Shown here: in pieces, positions 1 through 5,916 of the stretch
Numbering within the stretch: position 1 is the first letter of the stretch
Layout of the letters: each line of letters opens with the position of its first letter
NCBI GenBank assembly: GCA_023228725.1
Contig: JALOAQ010000030.1
Span: 1-26,735 of the forward strand
Reading direction: 5' to 3'
From: Bacteroidales bacterium
Lineage (GTDB): Bacteria > Bacteroidota > Bacteroidia > Bacteroidales > ML635J-15
DNA length: 26,735 bases
Program-made: the position numbers and the translations under genes
The notes under the pieces: generated by a model
The model's input: the letters and a program-made list of their open reading frames with translations, nothing else
Told to the model about the DNA's origin: nothing
Databases searched by the model: none

Positions 1-103
1 TTTTTTACACAACATTTTTAAGAGCTTACAGCAGCGGGTACTGTACAGGATTTTCACCTGTTTCCCTCTTAGTTTCGGAAAATTCCGAAAAACCAATAAC
101 GCC
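1..103 (-). ncRNA. Cobalamin (B12) riboswitch, 3' part cut by window edge
   Basis: Read on the minus strand, this stretch carries the conserved B12-box series of cobalamin aptamers in order: GAGGGAAACAGGTGAAAATC, then CCTGT, then ACAGTACCCGCTGCTGTAAGC. The GGTGAAAATCC and CCCGCTGCTGTAA blocks are the diagnostic part. An upstream hairpin, TTCGGAA facing TTCCGAA, lies where a variable helix is expected. The regulated gene lies beyond position 1 and is not visible. In Bacteroidota such switches usually control vitamin B12 receptors, B12 synthesis or B12-independent isoenzymes. The expression platform is outside the window, so an ON or OFF mode cannot be stated. Confidence 0.88.
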
Positions 104-104
104 A

Positions 105-112
105 CAAAGATA
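105..112 (-). promoter_or_regulatory. -7 box (TATCTTTG) for the riboswitch transcript
   Basis: On the minus strand TATCTTTG matches the Bacteroidota primary sigma -7 consensus TAnnTTTG. It lies directly before the aptamer, so transcription would start about at the first aptamer base. No clear -33 TTTG was found. Confidence 0.5.
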
Positions 113-153
113 AATGAATTAATATTATAAAAAAATAAAAACTATATATTTTT

Positions 154-714
154 TTAAAACTGATAACTAAATTTGAATACAGGGTTTGGATATGGACTAA
201 TAGAGGTTTCGTTAAAATTGTATAAAATCATCATTAATAAATAACTTCGCCCACCAATAGGAGATTGAAAAGCAAAACCAGCCATAGGCGAAGCAACATA
301 TTTAACCTCTCTTCCAGGAACAGAATAATAATGGCTGACATCCATTAAATTATATTCTGCGTAAAATAAAATTCCGCTTCCTTGATAAAAAGAAATTATA
401 TTTCCTAAATCCTTAACAATTGTAAAACTTGCAAAAATATTGCCACCAAACATGTTTCCTATATATCCATAATAATTTGATTTAGCAAAAGTATAGTTCA
501 GACCTATTCCGCTCGACAAACGATTTGTAATTCTATATCCCACAATAGGGTTTACAGAGATATAAGTTGAATATCCAAAAGAAAAGCCCAAGTCTCCACC
601 ATAAAAAACTCTTTGCGAAGGCTTAGGATTATTTTCTAAATATTGTGCATTAGAAGAACTTGCAAAGTTAAGGCATAAGAAAAAAAACAATAATATTTTA
701 AAATTTTTACTCAT
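154..714 (-). CDS. Predicted outer-membrane beta-barrel-like protein
   Basis: This 186-residue protein has a typical signal peptide (lysine-containing start, hydrophobic stretch about 5-18, cleavage probably near SNAQ at 21-24). The rest alternates short hydrophobic and polar stretches rich in Tyr, Phe and Gly, and it ends in Phe (FKFSYQF), as many outer-membrane barrels do. I infer a small outer-membrane barrel of about eight strands, but no named family is recognised. The start ATG at 714 has no Shine-Dalgarno; a TATTTTTA element lies about 15 bases upstream. It stands alone on the minus strand between the riboswitch promoter and the first repeat region. Function is unknown. Confidence 0.75.
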   Translation of the reverse strand: MSKNFKILLFFFLCLNFASSSNAQYLENNPKPSQRVFYGGDLGFSFGYSTYISVNPIVGYRITNRLSSGIGLNYTFAKSNYYGYIGNMFGGNIFASFTIVKDLGNIISFYQGSGILFYAEYNLMDVSHYYSVPGREVKYVASPMAGFAFQSPIGGRSYLLMMILYNFNETSISPYPNPVFKFSYQF

Positions 715-812
715 AAAAACTTCGGTAAAAATAAGAAATTTTAATTAAACTATAATGATAAATACTTATTAGAAAATAAAGCTAATTAAGTCTCAATGCT
801 AAGGAGGAAAAA

Positions 813-870
813 GTGGGGGTTTTGGCGGGATTTTTGCTATTTATTGCAAAAATCATGACAAAACAGGCGG
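813..870 (+). repeat. Intergenic repeat module B, copy 1
   Basis: It runs from GTGGGGGTTTTGGCGGGA to CATGACAAAACAGGCGG and recurs near 3215, 4824, 5050 and 5275. A truncated copy is at 1382 and an inverted copy at 3406. Its centre is a hairpin, ATTTTTGC facing GCAAAAAT with an 8-base loop. Confidence 0.85.
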
Positions 871-937
871 AATATTTCTACAAATTCAGTACACGTAAAT
901 AATTTAGCTTTTAACTCATTTTCAATTCTTAATTTCA

Positions 938-1006
938 CCCCACCTCCCGACCGATAATTATCGGTCATTTCGCGTGAAGCTCTGCTTCGTGAGAAATCTC
1001 CCCTGC
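938..1006 (+). repeat. Intergenic repeat module C, copy 1
   Basis: It begins CCCACCTCCC and holds a perfect 18-bp palindrome, GACCGATAATTATCGGTC, at 949-966. An imperfect hairpin around GAAGCTCTGCTTC follows, then AATCTCCCCTGC. Near-identical copies lie at 3283 and 5343, always 3' of a module B. Confidence 0.85.
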
Positions 1007-1075
1007 TATGCTCATATTAATTGTTTTTTCTTGTTATTTATTTTTCTAAGACCGTTTTTTGGCTTTAATGACTCA

Positions 1076-1119
1076 AACGACCTCAATGACAGCAATAAAT
1101 TGCTGTCATTGAGGTCGTT
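1076..1119 (+). repeat. Perfect 20-bp inverted repeat, 4-base loop
   Basis: The left arm AACGACCTCAATGACAGCAA (1076-1095) pairs perfectly with the right arm at 1100-1119, leaving the loop TAAA. It is the longest perfect short-loop hairpin I see in the window. It is not followed by a clean T run and no gene end lies close, so an intrinsic terminator is unlikely. It sits inside an otherwise gene-free stretch (715-1390). Confidence 0.85.
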
Positions 1120-1275
1120 AATGTCGTTTTTCATTATTATTCTTATTTCTAGCATCTATTCTAGCTCTTGTCATTCTTTCTCTGAGACCTCCCTCTCTTA
1201 AAAAATCCATTACCATTACTGCTAAAAATACAAAGGGATATCCAATATTTGAGCTTAATATTAATTTAATTTTCT

Positions 1276-1392
1276 AAAAAAGTCCGACTTTTAAAACTCG
1301 AACCGATTTGAGGGCAAAAAACGAAACTTTTTTTAAGAATTTACGTATAAGCTAGGATGGAGTTGTTGGTTTTGCAAAAATGTGGGGGTTTT
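1276..1392 (+). repeat. Repeat module A copy 1 plus truncated module B
   Basis: It begins with the near-palindrome AGTCCGACTTTTAAAACTCG, continues through AACCGATTTG and AAGAATTTACGTATAAGC, and enters module B (GTGGGGGTTTT, 1382-1392). There it breaks off, and the AbiEii coding sequence begins with its stop codon at 1391-1393. Other A copies lie near 3107, 4944 and 5169. Confidence 0.85.
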
Positions 1393-2185
1393 ATTTCACA
1401 ATTTTCTCAATCAATTCTTTTTTTACTAATTCCCACGCTTGTTGTGGATTGTAGTTTTCGTCAGGACGTAAAAGCATTTCGGTGTCGCCAAGGAATTCCT
1501 CATCTTGAAGTTTAATTTCCATATTTAGCAGGTACTCTTTTTGTGTTGGCGGATTATCAACTACAAAATTTATATACTCTCGATAACAGCGAATAATCTT
1601 TTCAATATCAACATTTTGCGTAGATAACACTTTCCAAAGGTCAAACAAATCTCGTCCTTTCCGGCGTTGATACAATGCTCTAACTTTCGTGCCAAGTAAT
1701 TCTTCTAATTGATAGGTCCTTGCTTGGCAAGTTCCTGAGTACCATTGATTTTTTACTTCAAACTTGTGTCGAATTAAACCTAAAACGTTAAAATGTTCTC
1801 TTGTGTTGATTTCGACTTTTAAACGAATAGGAATTATTGGTGGAATTTCGCTTTCAAATCTGAAAATCAATGTGTTGTTGTGGCCTTTTTGCTTGATTTT
1901 TGGCTCACCAATAAACACCAATGCATCTCTGATTCTATCAATTGTTTCTTTGATTGGCTCTGCTTTGATTTGCACTAAATCAATGTCTTCCGAATAACGT
2001 GGCTGTGGGTTTAAGTAGATTTTATTCAAAGTAGTCCCGCCACGCAAAGCCAAATGTTCTGCCAAATATTCATCCTTGTATAATTGACACAAAGCGCGGC
2101 AAATTATTAAATCCTGTTCAATAAATTCCTTTGATTTCCATGACATAAACTCAGCCCATTCTTCAATTGCTCGTTTTGGTATCAT
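1391..2185 (-). CDS. abiEii: AbiEii/AbiGii-family nucleotidyltransferase toxin
   Basis: This 264-residue protein is the toxin of a type IV toxin-antitoxin (abortive infection) pair. The N-terminal third carries the nucleotidyltransferase signature: RGGTTLNK at about 48-55, then YSEDIDLV at about 64-71, which supplies the GG-T and DxD elements that bind nucleotide and metal. A helical C-terminal part follows (KVRALYQRRKGRDLFDLW, about 167-184), as in the DUF1814/AbiEii family. In characterised members, unchecked nucleotidyltransferase activity, reported for some relatives to act on tRNA 3' ends, stops growth. The start overlaps the antitoxin stop by 4 nt (ATGA), so translation is probably coupled. 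The stop codon lies exactly where an intergenic repeat module resumes. No frameshift or missing motif is seen, so it is probably functional. Confidence 0.92.
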   Translation of the reverse strand: MIPKRAIEEWAEFMSWKSKEFIEQDLIICRALCQLYKDEYLAEHLALRGGTTLNKIYLNPQPRYSEDIDLVQIKAEPIKETIDRIRDALVFIGEPKIKQKGHNNTLIFRFESEIPPIIPIRLKVEINTREHFNVLGLIRHKFEVKNQWYSGTCQARTYQLEELLGTKVRALYQRRKGRDLFDLWKVLSTQNVDIEKIIRCYREYINFVVDNPPTQKEYLLNMEIKLQDEEFLGDTEMLLRPDENYNPQQAWELVKKELIEKIVK

Positions 2186-3015
2186 AGGTCATCAATTTCT
2201 ATTATTTCATTAATAATGATTTTCCATTTTGCGTTTGTTTCGCAATTCTCCGCTGATTTTCCGTTTTTTAATGGAATTTTTGAGAATTCTAAACCAAATT
2301 CTGTTGATTTTTTAAACAAAATTTCTGCTAACTTTTTTTGTTCCAACTCATTTTCTAACAAATATCCTAGTCGTTGAATAGTAGCGGTTGGCACATATTT
2401 AAAAAAGGATTTGTCTAATTGCTCAAAATTAATTTTTTCGGCTAATTCATACAAAACAGTACAGGCACGATTTATTCCACCTATTTTTTTTTGGAAAGTA
2501 ATTAAATCGGCAGCAGTTAGTTCGGAATTTGAAACCCAAAAATCTCCATTTTCACCTCTAAAAGTTTTTAACCATTGTTGCGGAATGGTTTTACGGGTTG
2601 AAATAAACGAAATTTTTGTATTTCTTTTTGTTGTATCCCGTAAACTAGGCAAGGAAGTAATAACAGAAAACACCTGTGGTTTTTGATGTGATGCGCCGTA
2701 CAAAGCAGCAGCATTCAACAAACTAACATAATACGGACGATTTAGAAATTTCATTAAATCGTTAATATAAAATTCAGGTGGAACAATACCCATCAGTGCA
2801 TAAGATACGGGAATTACAGAATAAAAACCTCTGAAAACAGGGAATATACTGCCTTTTTTAATCAGCAATTTTAGATTATTTTTAATTGTTTGCTCTGATA
2901 AATGAGTAAAATTTCCAACTAACTCATTACGAGAAAATGTCAATTTCCCTCGTTGTGAATAATAAACAACCCAATCGCTAATATTTTTTATTTCTTCTTT
3001 ATTCATATGAAACAT
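2182..3015 (-). CDS. abiEi: AbiEi-family antitoxin, winged-helix autorepressor
   Basis: An N-terminal winged-helix segment (about 1-75, with GNFTHLSEQTIKNNLKLLIKKGSI) is followed by an AbiEi-type C-terminal domain (PEFYINDLMKFLNRPYYVSLLNAAALYGASHQKP). This arrangement and the 4-nt overlap with abiEii mark the antitoxin of an AbiE module. Known AbiEi proteins repress their own operon by binding inverted repeats in the promoter. An ATG exists at 3060, but it lies upstream of the TACCTTTG -7 box at 3025-3032, so it would not be in the mRNA. The start is therefore the ATG at 3015 (MFHMNKEE) or at 3006 (MNKEE). The product is about 277 residues with either choice. Family is confident; the exact start is less so. 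Confidence 0.88.
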   Translation of the reverse strand: MFHMNKEEIKNISDWVVYYSQRGKLTFSRNELVGNFTHLSEQTIKNNLKLLIKKGSIFPVFRGFYSVIPVSYALMGIVPPEFYINDLMKFLNRPYYVSLLNAAALYGASHQKPQVFSVITSLPSLRDTTKRNTKISFISTRKTIPQQWLKTFRGENGDFWVSNSELTAADLITFQKKIGGINRACTVLYELAEKINFEQLDKSFFKYVPTATIQRLGYLLENELEQKKLAEILFKKSTEFGLEFSKIPLKNGKSAENCETNAKWKIIINEIIEIDDL

Positions 3016-3024
3016 ATTTGTCTG

Positions 3025-3057
3025 CAAAGGTACTAAAATAATTAGTACTTTCGCAAA
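3025..3057 (-). promoter_or_regulatory. abiE promoter with overlapping operator-like inverted repeat
   Basis: On the minus strand TTTG (3057-3054) and TACCTTTG (3032-3025) are 21 nt apart and match the Bacteroidota -33/-7 pattern. Between them, overlapping the -7 box, lies a perfect 7-bp inverted repeat, GTACTAA and TTAGTAC with a 5-base spacer (3030-3048). A repressor bound here would block the promoter, as expected for AbiEi autoregulation. Confidence 0.7.
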
Positions 3058-3106
3058 CATTTTTTTTAATTATTTACATAAATTTCAAAGTTTCAACAAA
3101 TTTTTA

Positions 3107-3200
3107 AATTAAAAACTCCGACTTTTAAAACTCGAACCGATTTGAGAGTGGAAAACGAAACTTTATTTAAGAATTTACGTATAATCTAAGATGGGGTGTT
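3107..3200 (+). repeat. Repeat module A, copy 2
   Basis: AAATTAAAAACTCCGAC leads into TTTTAAAACTCGAACCGATT and AAGAATTTACGTATAATC. It is the same module as at 1276, 4944 and 5169, placed on the far side of the AbiE operon in the same orientation. Confidence 0.85.
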
Positions 3201-3214
3201 GTTTTTGTGAAAAA

Positions 3215-3343
3215 GTGGGGTTTTGGCGGGATTTTTGCCATTTATTGCAAAAATCATGACAAAACAAGCAGAAAATTTCAAACCCACCTCCCGACCGATA
3301 ATTATCGGTCATTTCGAGCGAAGCTCTGCTTCGCGAGAAATGA
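3215..3343 (+). repeat. Modules B and C, copy 2
   Basis: Module B (GTGGGGTTTTGGCGGGA to AAAACAAGCAG, 3215-3271) is followed by module C (3283-3343). C again has the perfect 18-bp palindrome (3293-3310). Behind it is a hairpin whose core is GCGAAGC, TCT, GCTTCGC (3318-3334), flanked by outer arms ATTTC and GAAAT. A long open frame across this stretch is produced by the repeat and I do not regard it as a gene. Confidence 0.85.
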
Positions 3344-3405
3344 CTGTTTTTTAATTAACATATTTCTATATTTCTTCACAAAAAAAACAACTCTCTGTTT
3401 TCAAT

Positions 3406-3457
3406 TGTTTTGTCATGATTTTTGTTTTGCTTTGCAACAAAATTCCCGCCAAAACCC
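3406..3457 (-). repeat. Inverted copy of module B
   Basis: Read on the minus strand it gives GGGTTTTGGCGGGAATTTTG, then TTGCAAAGCAAAACAAAAAT, then CATGACAAAACA. It is closest to the copy at 4824, which has the same alternative loop TTGCAAAGCAA, and it faces the direct copy at 3215. Confidence 0.8.
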
Positions 3458-3503
3458 GTTCACATATTTTCTACAAACCCTACTTTTTGAAAAAAAAAAA
3501 TCG

Positions 3504-3564
3504 ATGGGGCTCAGCCCCATACCCCAAACAATCAAATAGCCAAATAGCCAAATAGTCAAATAAA
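3504..3564 (+). repeat. GC-rich hairpin followed by an 8-bp tandem repeat
   Basis: ATGGGGC, TCA, GCCCCAT (3504-3520) forms a 7-bp hairpin. It is followed by four units of CAAATAGC-like sequence (3533-3564; last units CAAATAGT and CAAATAAA). This run ends one base before the inverted repeat of the GIY-YIG unit. Confidence 0.8.
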
Positions 3565-3565
3565 C

Positions 3566-3890
3566 TAACCCTGTGAAATAAGATTTGAACTTATTGCATA
3601 GATTACCAATGAGATAATCTATTTTTTAAAAACATTTTACCATAATGTGTTTTAAAGTACTTCTCTCGCTTTAATGCATCTTGCTGATTTAAACAACACT
3701 CAAAATAGATTATCTCCAATGGTCGCCGATATTTTGTGCTAGTTACTAAACCTTGGGAATGTTGTTCAAATCTTAATTTTAAATTTTCTGTATCTCCAGA
3801 ATAATTTTTACCATACTTTAAACTACGTAAAATATTAACATAATAAAATCATTCCATAAAATGAAAATTTAAAATTATTTCACAGGGTTA
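3566..3890 (-). mobile_element. 325-bp unit with 16-bp terminal inverted repeats carrying a GIY-YIG ORF
   Basis: TAACCCTGTGAAATAA at 3566-3581 recurs as its exact reverse complement at 3875-3890. Between them is one small GIY-YIG nuclease reading frame on the minus strand. The right-hand repeat includes the TAA stop codon of the neighbouring lipoprotein gene (3888-3890). No target-site duplication is seen outside the repeats. The layout suggests a mobile or formerly mobile unit; that it moves is inference from architecture only. Confidence 0.6.
3603..3857 (-). pseudogene. Small GIY-YIG endonuclease, apparently decayed
   Basis: From the ATG at 3857 the frame reads ATG GAA TGA and then stays open for 81 codons to the TAA at 3605-3603. 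The translation begins FYYVNILRSLKYGKNYSG, includes LKLRFEQHSQG and ALKREKYFKTHYG, and ends LSHW. This is the one-domain GIY-YIG family of about 85 residues. The family's conserved Arg (LRFEQH) and Glu (REKYFK) are present. The second Tyr of the GIY element (normally YVYIL) is Asn, and YIG reads YSG. The TGA at codon 3 leaves no good start: the next ATG in frame is far inside. I read it as a recently inactivated copy. A rare start codon or a sequencing error at the TGA would restore it. It lies inside perfect inverted repeats, directly downstream of the FISUMP lipoprotein gene and on the same strand. Confidence 0.7.
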
Positions 3891-4634
3891 ATCCCTAACA
3901 CAACGAACAGAAAACCCCAACTCCTTAATATCGCTGCTCCTGCTCACACCGCTGTTACCGTAGTACATGCCCCGGTGCCAAGCGTCAACGGAATCGTACT
4001 CCGAAGAACTCCACCAGTCACCACCGTAACCAAAGGTGTCGAATATTCCATAGTCGTAACGGTAGCCACCTGGAAGAGCCGTAAAGCCGGTTTCGTTAGA
4101 TGCATCGGTGTTGGGTTCATACCATAAACCTGTTCCTGCTTCGATAGTTCCGGTTGCTTTTAGTTTACCACCAGCAAGATCTTCACCACCCAAATAATCT
4201 GTTAATTCTGTCCACTCGGCATCGCTTGGCAAATGCCAACCTGTAGGGCAAGCTTGCTTTGCAGCAGACCAATTATACAAAACTCCGTAAGTTTGGTAAT
4301 TTGTTGTTGCTTTAGCATCATTTACATTTATCCCCTCGTAGCCATAAACATAATAATAAGGTGTTGTTTCAGAACCAGTACCGGCTCCAACAACACTTGG
4401 CAAATATTTTAAGTTTTCTGCCATCCAAGTTTGAGAGCCAATTTTTACAGTTTTATAAACATTGTCATCGCGTGAATCAACAAATTCATTTGAAGATAGA
4501 GTTTCATCCTTAGTTGAAACTTCTGAATTATTATCTAATTCTGATTCATTTACTTTTTGTGATGAGTTAGAACAACTATATAAAACAATAAGTAAGAAAT
4601 AAAACCCAATACTTAAAAAACTTAATTTTTTCAT
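3888..4634 (-). CDS. FISUMP-domain lipoprotein
   Basis: This 248-residue protein has a lipoprotein signal peptide with lipobox LYSC (Cys21), so it is membrane-anchored on the outer side of the inner membrane or in the outer membrane. After a Ser/Glu/Asp-rich linker (22-57) comes one 'Fibrobacter succinogenes major paralogous' domain (about 58-248). It shows the family landmarks VKIGSQTWMAENLKY, YGVLYNWSAA, CPTGWHLPSDAEW, GFTALPGGYR, WWSSSE and FSVRCVRD. The domain is abundant in Bacteroidota surface proteins and has no established biochemical role. An AGGAG sequence 8 nt before the ATG at 4634 supports the start. The stop codon is formed by the first bases of the inverted repeat of the GIY-YIG unit, with no extra residue beyond the usual domain end. 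Confidence 0.9.
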   Translation of the reverse strand: MKKLSFLSIGFYFLLIVLYSCSNSSQKVNESELDNNSEVSTKDETLSSNEFVDSRDDNVYKTVKIGSQTWMAENLKYLPSVVGAGTGSETTPYYYVYGYEGINVNDAKATTNYQTYGVLYNWSAAKQACPTGWHLPSDAEWTELTDYLGGEDLAGGKLKATGTIEAGTGLWYEPNTDASNETGFTALPGGYRYDYGIFDTFGYGGDWWSSSEYDSVDAWHRGMYYGNSGVSRSSDIKELGFSVRCVRD

Positions 4635-4823
4635 TTTAATATCTCCTATTTTTAATGATTACTACATAATTTTCACTATCCAAAATAATTATTTTAACAT
4701 TATTTTCATTCACAAAAATAAAAGTAATTTTTTATAACACAAATTGATTTGCGTTTTTTTTTATTTTAATTTGTAAATATATAAATTTGTTATTCTTCAT
4801 ATCTTACGGGGCAGAGAAAAATT

Positions 4824-5332
4824 GGGGGTTTTGGCGGGATTTTTGTTGCAAAGCAAAACAAAAATCATGACAAAACAGGTAGAAAAAGAAATTTTAATTT
4901 TCAAAAAAATGTGAAAATATAAATCTCAGCTGATTTTATTAAATTAAAAAGTTCGACTTTTAAAAGTCGAACCGATTTGTGGGTGAAAAATGAAACTTTT
5001 TTTAAGAATTTACGTATAATCAAGAATGGGGGTATTGTTTTTGCAAGAAGTGGGGGTTTTGGCGGGATTTTTGCTATTTATTGCAAAAATCATGACAAAA
5101 CAGGCGGAAAATTAAATTTTAATTTTAAAAAAAACGTGAAAATATAAATCTCAGCTGATTTTATTAATTAAAAAGTCCGACTTTTAAAACTCGAACCGAT
5201 TTGTGGGTGGAAAACGAAACTTTTTTTAAGAATTTACGTATAAGCTAGAATGGGGGTGTTGGTTTTGTAAAAAAGTGAGGGTTTTGGCGGGATTTTTGCC
5301 ATTTATTGCAAAAATCATGACAAAACAGGCAG
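4824..5332 (+). repeat. Tandem array of composite B-spacer-A units, period about 225 bp
   Basis: Module B occurs at 4824, 5050 and 5275. Between them lie two copies of a spacer (TGAAAATATAAATCTCAGCT, then GATTTTATT) and two of module A (4944 and 5169). Matching landmarks are offset by 224-228 bp. The A copy at 4951-4972 contains a perfect 22-bp palindrome, GTTCGACTTTT followed by its reverse complement. In the other A copies the same site is imperfect. The stretch 4635-4820, before the array, is plain AT-rich sequence in which I see nothing. Confidence 0.88.
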
Positions 5333-5342
5333 AAAATTCAAA

Positions 5343-5410
5343 CCCACCTCCCGACCGATAATTATCGGTCATTTCGAGCGAAGCTCTGCTTCGTGAGAAA
5401 TCTCCCCTGC
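5343..5410 (+). repeat. Module C, copy 3
   Basis: CCCACCTCCC is followed by the perfect 18-bp palindrome (5353-5370), the AAGCTCTGCTT hairpin and AATCTCCCCTGC. It closes the tandem array as the other C copies close their B modules. Confidence 0.85.
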
Positions 5411-5435
5411 AAATAACATCGCCAATAATTTTGTT

Positions 5436-5744
5436 CGACTCCTTCGGAGTCGCTGTTTCCGATACTATTCATAGCCGTAGGTTGCCACCTACGGCTATTT
5501 ATATTCGACCACTTCGTGGTCTTTTTGAATGAAATTTTCTTACAGTTTAATTTGAATTTGTACCCGCCTCAATTGAAATTTCCTTACATTTTGTTCTTAA
5601 TTTATGAATGGTATATTTTAGCAAAACGCTAAATATTTTGTCTTGCAGATTTTTACTCCCCAAGTCCAAAGGGCTTGAATGTTAATAAGCCCGAGTGAAA
5701 CTCGGGTCATGTATCAACAATAAACAGCAACTCTGAAGGAGTTG
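5436..5744. repeat. Cluster of six small hairpins
   Basis: Hairpins are at 5436-5452 (CGACTCC, loop TTC, GGAGTCG), 5471-5498 (12-bp stem ATAGCCGTAGGT, loop TGCC), 5507-5521 (GACCAC, TTC, GTGGTC), 5661-5677 (CAAGTCC, AAA, GGGCTTG with one G-T pair), 5690-5706 (CCCGAGT, GAA, ACTCGGG) and 5728-5744 (CAACTC, TGAAG, GAGTTG). No gene is seen between 5411 and 5916. Confidence 0.8.
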
Positions 5745-5878
5745 AATTTTCAATATTTATTAAAACTATGTCAATTAGAATTAAAACTTAATTTTACAAA
5801 AATAAGAATAAGCTCTTGTCATAAAAATATTATCAAGCAAATTATTTCTTTAATCATCTAAATATTGAAAATATTTAA

Positions 5879-5886
5879 TAATTTTG
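5879..5886 (+). promoter_or_regulatory. -7 box (TAATTTTG)
   Basis: TAATTTTG lies 30 nt before the ATG at 5917 and matches TAnnTTTG. No good -33 element was seen. Confidence 0.4.
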
Positions 5887-5916
5887 TAAACATTATTTTA
5901 AATTAAATATAATAAA

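Noticed and set aside
974..1201. 75-codon open frame on the plus strand
   Set aside because: It runs through module C and the perfect hairpin, has no family resemblance and no promoter; it is a by-product of repeat sequence.
1391..1402. GTGAAATAA at the AbiEii end also occurs in the GIY-YIG inverted repeat
   Set aside because: The match is about 10 bases of AT-rich sequence and lacks the CCCT part; chance is the simpler explanation.
3058..3060. ATG at 3060 as start of AbiEi
   Set aside because: It lies upstream of the only good -7 box, and the operator-like repeat would be inside the coding sequence.
3207..3539. 110-codon open frame on the plus strand
   Set aside because: Its translation is that of modules B and C and an inverted B copy; other copies of the modules are not open in the same frame.
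4824..5332. Possible CRISPR array
   Set aside because: The period is about 225 bp, units are composite and spacers are themselves repeated; no cas genes are present.
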